Positions 4,944 to 5,493 of a DNA stretch of 5,493 nucleotides are shown here, piece by piece. The translations under genes and the position numbers were made by a program. Under the pieces are notes generated by a model, which ran no database searches, was not told where the DNA came from, and saw only the letters and a list, made by a program, of their open reading frames with translations. Every line of letters starts with the position of its first letter. Position 1 is the stretch's first letter. This stretch comes from Methylocystaceae bacterium (lineage in GTDB: Bacteria; Pseudomonadota; Alphaproteobacteria; Rhizobiales; Beijerinckiaceae). The DNA is taken from assembly GCA_003105285.1 (NCBI GenBank), contig PQAN01000179.1:1-5493 (forward strand), written 5' to 3'.

Positions 4944-5493
4944 ATGTCCGATCATTTGCTCGTCTCGAAACGCTTCGCGCCCTTGTTCTGGTGCCAGTTC
5001 TTCGCCGCCTTCAACGATAATTTCCTGAAGAACGCGTTGATCCTGCTTATCCTGTTCGAGATCGGCGGTTCGCAGGGAGAGTCGCTCGTCACCCTGGCGG
5101 GCGCGATCTTCATCGCGCCTTATTTCGTCTTGTCCGCGCTCGGCGGCCAGATCGCCGACAAATTCGACAAGGCGCTCGTCGCGCGACGCCTGAAGCTCGT
5201 CGAGATCGGCGCGGCGGGCGTCGCCGTGGCGGGGTTCCTGTTCGCTTCGGTTCCGGTCCTGCTCGTCGCGCTCTTCGCTTTCGGCGTCCTCGGCGCGCTG
5301 TTCGGCCCGGTAAAATATGGAATTTTGCCGGATCACCTGCGTCAGGAGGAATTGCCGGCCGGCAATGCGCTGGTCGAGGGCGCGACCTTTCTCGCGATCC
5401 TCGCCGGCACGATCGCCGGCGGACTGGCGATGCAGAACGGCGGCGAGCCGATCGTCTCCGCGCTCGGCGTCATGGCGGCGGCGCTCGCCGCCT
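4944..5493 (+). CDS. LplT-like lysophospholipid transporter of the major facilitator superfamily (N-terminal part; possible LplT-PlsC-acyl-ACP synthetase fusion)
   Basis: 183 codons are visible, open to the right edge. LplT moves lysophospholipids across the inner membrane for re-acylation by Aas. The start MSDHLLVSKRFAPLFWCQFFAAFNDNFLKNAL carries the hallmark FNDNFLKNA segment (23-31) in the first membrane helix. GGQIADKFDKALVARR (67-82) is the MFS loop 2-3 motif, and GALFGPVKYGILPDHL (117-132) is the LplT-type helix-4 signature. At least four or five hydrophobic segments are seen (about 13-40, 48-68, 88-100, 103-121, 146-162). In many alphaproteobacteria this module is the first part of a protein of over 1000 residues that also holds a PlsC-type acyltransferase and an acyl-ACP synthetase. 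Whether that is so here lies outside the window. It is separated by about 430 bp from the operator-promoter module, with a repeat pair between, so TetR control seems unlikely. Confidence 0.87.
   Translation, partial: MSDHLLVSKRFAPLFWCQFFAAFNDNFLKNALILLILFEIGGSQGESLVTLAGAIFIAPYFVLSALGGQIADKFDKALVARRLKLVEIGAAGVAVAGFLFASVPVLLVALFAFGVLGALFGPVKYGILPDHLRQEELPAGNALVEGATFLAILAGTIAGGLAMQNGGEPIVSALGVMAAALAA

Noticed and set aside
4887..5336. A 149-codon minus-strand frame rich in Glu, Asp and Arg
   Set aside because: It is antisense to the unmistakable LplT-like sequence and reads as low-complexity charge.

Overview
The window is strongly GC-rich (by eye roughly two thirds) with G/C-rich third positions. 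It carries Rhizobiales-style palindromic intergenic repeats (a 'gtcattcccg...cgggaat' type and a 'ctcat.c.gaggagg...gtctcgaagg' type). Together with the gene content this suggests an alphaproteobacterium of the Hyphomicrobiales, possibly a Methylocystaceae/Beijerinckiaceae-like methylotroph. That placement is inference; no rRNA or marker gene is present.

Layout. From 4216 down to 1, five genes lie on the minus strand. In transcription order they are a TetR/AcrR-family repressor (4216-3596), a TauE/SafE-type (TSUP) membrane transporter (3546-2806), a small secreted cysteine-containing protein with its own promoter (2734-2357), a large periplasmic BON-repeat/OmpA-C protein (2226-463), and a small membrane protein with an Ala/Pro-rich tail. 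The last runs off the left edge (432-1), and its strong ribosome binding site 30 nt behind the OmpA gene indicates an operon. At the right edge, on the plus strand, is the N-terminal part of an LplT-like major facilitator protein (4944 to the edge). It may be the first module of an LplT-PlsC-acyl-ACP synthetase fusion for phospholipid repair.

Between the repressor and the LplT-like gene lie about 730 bp with no conventional gene, and this is the most interesting part of the window. It holds a well-formed plus-strand promoter (TTGAAC, 16 nt, TATGCT) bracketed by two near-identical palindromes (TGAAC-N3-GTTCA), one on the -35 and one at the expected start of transcription. A good Shine-Dalgarno and ATG follow, but the reading frame closes after 20 codons with the junction TAGATG. 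Two inverted-pair palindromic repeat elements flank this module, at 4262-4387 and 4699-4811. The simplest reading is a TetR-controlled divergent promoter whose target gene has been lost. The alternative is a regulated very small peptide ending in PPPRPR.

How the parts work together: the TetR protein probably represses the operator-bearing promoter and perhaps the TSUP gene behind it. The secreted protein, the OmpA/BON protein and the small membrane protein look like envelope functions. The LplT-like protein belongs to inner-membrane lysophospholipid recycling. No tRNA, rRNA, CRISPR array or transposase gene was seen.
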